A stretch of DNA of 40,975 nucleotides. Origin: Polyangiaceae bacterium. GTDB lineage: Bacteria > Myxococcota_A > Polyangia > Polyangiales > Polyangiaceae. Position numbers and translations under genes: made by a program. Below the pieces are notes generated by a model. It was not told the origin of the DNA. It made no database searches and saw only the letters and a program-made list of their open reading frames with translations. Within the stretch, counting starts at the first letter, position 1; each line of letters begins with the position of its first letter. The stretch covers positions 1 to 40,975 of the forward strand of contig JAKLKA010000058.1 in assembly GCA_023150915.1 (NCBI GenBank). The letters are read 5' to 3'. Shown in pieces: positions 39,919-40,975 of this stretch.

Positions 39919-40401
39919 CGCCACCGTGACGATCATCAGCTCGCTGCCCTTCACCTCGATGGCTTCACCCTCGCAGAGCCCCAGCAGCGCCTGACCGCGG
40001 GGGGACTGCGGGGTCAGCACCTGCACCTCGCGATCGCCGGCGGTGAGGCGCGCGCCCCCGCCCACCGGCACGAAGAAGAAGGTGGTTCGCACGCCGGCTT
40101 CGTCTTCCAGCGTCACCAGCGCCGACGCCTGAATGGTCTTGCCCCCGGCGAAGCTGAGCAGCGGCATGGTCGCCAAGGTCTTGATCGCGACCTCGATCTC
40201 GCGCACCCGGGCCGCCTGCGCGCCTGCCAGGTAAGAAGCCTCGAGCGCCCGCGTGTCCTTGTCGTTCTCGGGCTTCGCCTCTTCGTGCGTCGCGGCCTCG
40301 CGCGCCTGCTGGGCGGCGCGTTGCATGGTCGACAGCTCGTCTTGTAGCTGGCTGACCAGCTGCGCCACCAGGCCGCGCTTGAGCTCTGCGAAGTCGGTCA
40401 C
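39916..40401 (-). CDS. GreA/GreB-like transcription elongation factor family protein (161 aa)
   Basis: The start is the GTG at 40401, giving MTDFAELKRGLVAQLVSQLQ. The first 80 residues form a helical hairpin with an acidic tip (EEAKPENDKDTRALEASYLA), as in Gre factors, whose coiled coil enters the RNA polymerase secondary channel and stimulates RNA cleavage. The C-terminal half is the small beta domain of the family: KTIQASALVTLEDEAGV, TTFFFVPVGGG, VQVLTPQSPRGQALLGLCEG and AIEVKGSELMIVTVA. The DxxxLEASYLAGAQ motif is typical of the GreB-like group often annotated GreAB rather than of housekeeping GreA. Whether it acts on elongation or initiation is unknown. It is convergent with the FHA-GGDEF gene. 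Confidence 0.86.
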   Translation of the reverse strand: MTDFAELKRGLVAQLVSQLQDELSTMQRAAQQAREAATHEEAKPENDKDTRALEASYLAGAQAARVREIEVAIKTLATMPLLSFAGGKTIQASALVTLEDEAGVRTTFFFVPVGGGARLTAGDREVQVLTPQSPRGQALLGLCEGEAIEVKGSELMIVTVA

Positions 40402-40447
40402 GCGGGGATGATGCCATAGACGGGCCGAGGCCGGCGGGCAGCACGAG

Positions 40448-40975
40448 TCACTGCACCCACCCCGGCGTGTCCTGGCACTGCCACTTGAAGCCCGCGTAGT
40501 CGAGGTCGATGTCGACCAGGCGCACTTCATTCGCCTTCTTGTCGAGCCACTGCGCATAGACATGCCTGCCGTGGACGGACTTGTGACCGAGCGGGAGGCC
40601 CCCAGCAAGCTGGCAGCGTTTCCCCGTGGCCAGGTCGAGCGTCGCGAGCGCCGTGCTTCCTCCGTAGTACGAGTCGAAGTTTTCGGGATTCGGATTCGCC
40701 GCGCCAAGCGGAGGCTCGTTCCACACCACCAGCCCGTCACCAATGCCGGGATAAACCTTCGCTCGCGGCTTGTCGGGCGAGTCGAACGTCCCGCGCCGTG
40801 TCTTCCCCGTCGTGAAGTCGTGGAAGTACACCTCGCCGCCCTTGCGGGTCGAGAACGCGTGGGACCCCGGCCCTGGCGGGTCCCGGTAGTCGATCCAGAC
40901 GTACTGCTTGCGATCGGCCGAACCGCTCCCGTCGAACTGGAGCTCGGTGCCGTTGTCGATCTTCTGCATGTTCAT
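40448..40975 (-). CDS. Probable beta-propeller protein, truncated by window edge (at least 175 aa)
   Basis: The frame is open to the last base of the window, where an ATG happens to fall; the true start is probably beyond the edge. The visible part alternates short strands with loops and looks like a TolB- or YncE-like propeller: QYVWIDYRDPPGPGSHAFST, GGEVYFHDFTTGKTRRGTFD, KVYPGIGDGLVVWNEPPLG, STALATLDLATGKRCQLAGG and HVYAQWLDKKANEVRLVDID. No catalytic motif is visible. A single cysteine pair occurs (CQ in KRCQLA and WQCQD). Given its neighbours it may be another surface lipoprotein, but the signal peptide, if any, is outside the window. Confidence 0.65.
   Translation of the reverse strand: MNMQKIDNGTELQFDGSGSADRKQYVWIDYRDPPGPGSHAFSTRKGGEVYFHDFTTGKTRRGTFDSPDKPRAKVYPGIGDGLVVWNEPPLGAANPNPENFDSYYGGSTALATLDLATGKRCQLAGGLPLGHKSVHGRHVYAQWLDKKANEVRLVDIDLDYAGFKWQCQDTPGWVQ

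Overview
The base composition (very high G+C, strong G/C bias at third codon positions) and the gene content point to a member of the Myxococcota, most likely of the Polyangia/Sorangium type. This is inferred from protein style only: many secreted lipoproteins with long Gly/Ser/Thr spacers, Cys-rich Stig1-like and FG-GAP/Kelch/RCC1-type surface proteins, a Ser/Thr kinase fused to TPR-like helices, and an exported protein with an AgmX/PglI-like end. No rRNA, tRNA, insertion sequence, phage gene or CRISPR array was found. The window reads as ordinary chromosome with a large surface-protein component.

Layout. 1-2150: the start of a Gly-rich lipoprotein, an exported protein and a pirin, all on minus. 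2.5-9.6 kb: an FG-GAP lipoprotein, a 3-hydroxyisobutyrate-dehydrogenase-type reductase, a FAAH-like amidase, a Stig1-like lipoprotein and a propeller-like lipoprotein. 9.7-15.1 kb, all plus: kinase, Kazal-like lipoprotein, TIM-barrel amidohydrolase, Kelch lipoprotein, small lipoprotein. 15.1-18.3 kb, minus: a beta-barrel-like protein and a GT-C glycosyltransferase. 18.3-21.5 kb: a compact plus-strand operon of a FadR-type regulator, a small beta-domain protein and a long-chain-alcohol-oxidase-like GMC flavoenzyme, with a visible promoter and candidate operator. 21.7-29.1 kb: a lipoprotein-rich stretch (tandem-repeat spacer, RCC1-like, beta-helix, Stig1-like) with an exported AgmX/PglI-like protein and a possible gene remnant. 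29.2-34.5 kb: a second pirin, a coupled FAD-oxidase / membrane spermidine-synthase-like pair, and heme A synthase. 34.6-37.2 kb: a 752-residue protein carrying two complete radical SAM domains, with a small Arg-rich ORF downstream. 37.3-41 kb: a barrel-like protein, a polytopic membrane protein divergent from an FHA-GGDEF cyclase, a GreA/GreB-like factor and a truncated propeller-like protein.

Functional links visible in the sequence. The FadR/GMC operon looks like a self-regulated oxidation pathway for a fatty or sterol-like alcohol. The FAD oxidase and the spermidine-synthase-like protein overlap GTGA and should be made together, suggesting amine or amino-acid chemistry. The tandem radical SAM protein is the least conventional enzyme and the best candidate for new biochemistry. 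Twelve lipoproteins share one design: signal peptide, lipobox Cys, low-complexity Gly spacer, then a binding or propeller domain. They probably form part of a surface lipoproteome. All functions are read from motifs by eye; no database search was possible.
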